From Melioribacteraceae bacterium (GTDB lineage: Bacteria > Bacteroidota > Ignavibacteria > Ignavibacteriales > Melioribacteraceae), in NCBI GenBank assembly GCA_021739765.1, contig JAIPBD010000014.1, positions 59,954 to 123,953 on the forward strand: a stretch of DNA of 64,000 nucleotides, read 5' to 3'. Numbering within the stretch: the stretch's first letter is position 1; every line of letters starts with the position of its first letter. Of the stretch, positions 63,816 through 64,000 are shown in pieces. The position numbers were made by a program, and so were the translations under genes. The notes under the pieces were generated by a model. It saw nothing but the letters and a program-made list of their open reading frames with translations, had not been told where the DNA came from and searched no databases.

Positions 63816-64000
63816 ATAATCTCGTAGTTTGTCAAACGGTTCCGGTTGCAAGGATTTAATTAGGTAGTGTAAAAACATTTGTGTAAATGGTTAAAGAAGA
63901 AATTGAAGCTAAGTTGCGTGCAGCGTAGCGGAACGCAACTTAGCTTCGCAAAAATCGATCTTGAAAAGGTCGATTATTTTTAACAATTTCTTTAATCAAC
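63816..64000. other. Non-coding end of window with a long hairpin
   Basis: No gene. GAAGCTAAGTTGCGT (63905-63919) is the perfect complement of ACGCAACTTAGCTTC (63933-63947) around a 13-nt loop. AATCGATC and GGTCGATT then form a second short stem followed by ATTTTT (about 63953-63981), which may be a terminator. Confidence 0.6.

Overview
The window is about 64 kb of AT-rich (low-GC) chromosomal DNA from a Gram-negative bacterium. Its gene content points to the Bacteroidota/Chlorobiota/Ignavibacteriota side of the tree, and most likely to Ignavibacteriota. The evidence is a Gld-type ABC transporter (gldA/F/G-like), PorV/PorQ-like outer-membrane proteins, a giant secreted protein with a FlgD-like C-terminal domain, S46 dipeptidyl-peptidase, a long-form PruA, several lipoproteins, and polysaccharide O-acetylation genes. 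The taxonomic call is inference. No rRNA, tRNA, CRISPR array, prophage or classical insertion sequence was seen.

Layout. 1-2031: gldG (partial), gldF and gldA (minus). 2178-6642: rpiA, a degenerate galactokinase homologue, a TPR protein and aroE. 6643-9995: an aspartate aminotransferase and a 7TM/PP2C (SpoIIE-type) phosphatase (minus). 10066-17611: a tightly packed six-gene plus-strand operon for cell-wall sugar recycling (BadF-type amino-sugar kinase, AmpG-like permease, NagZ-type GH3 fused to a beta-lactamase-like domain), followed by an ABC-2 exporter pair and a LolA-like periplasmic protein. 17634-18460: a small GIY-YIG gene inside REP-like direct repeats. 18469-25134: a propeller lipoprotein, pruA, an AAA/DUF4143 ATPase preceded by a 46-bp perfect palindrome, sucC, and a dihaem cytochrome c with TPRs. 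25189-35752: an operon (minus) of two outer-membrane beta-barrel-type proteins and a 2,627-residue repeat protein. 36384-41809: MBOAT plus two SGNH proteins (O-acetylation) and a long coiled-coil protein. 41990-45882: a TRAP transporter (dctQM plus, dctP minus) and a DUF72 protein. 45969-46431: a DUF4160/DUF2442 pair. 46559-52889: pyruvate dehydrogenase aceE-aceF-lpd, interrupted by a four-helix-bundle (S23/IVP) gene in inverted repeats. 53178-61756: a membrane metallophosphoesterase, S46 peptidase, a zinc-ribbon protein, phosphohexomutase, a 72-residue unknown and a Ca2+-type P-ATPase. 61808-64000: a second repeat family bracketing a propeller lipoprotein.

How the genes work together. Most of the window is core metabolism (pyruvate to acetyl-CoA, part of the TCA cycle, proline/glutamate oxidation, shikimate, pentose phosphate, hexose phosphate) and envelope biology. 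The least-explained material is three small cassettes in which a short ORF or lipoprotein sits between matching repeats: GIY-YIG at about 17.8 kb, four-helix bundle at about 48.3 kb, and a lipoprotein propeller at about 62.4-63.7 kb. There is also the palindrome in front of the DUF4143 ATPase. These are the best candidates for undescribed mobile or RNA-processing elements.
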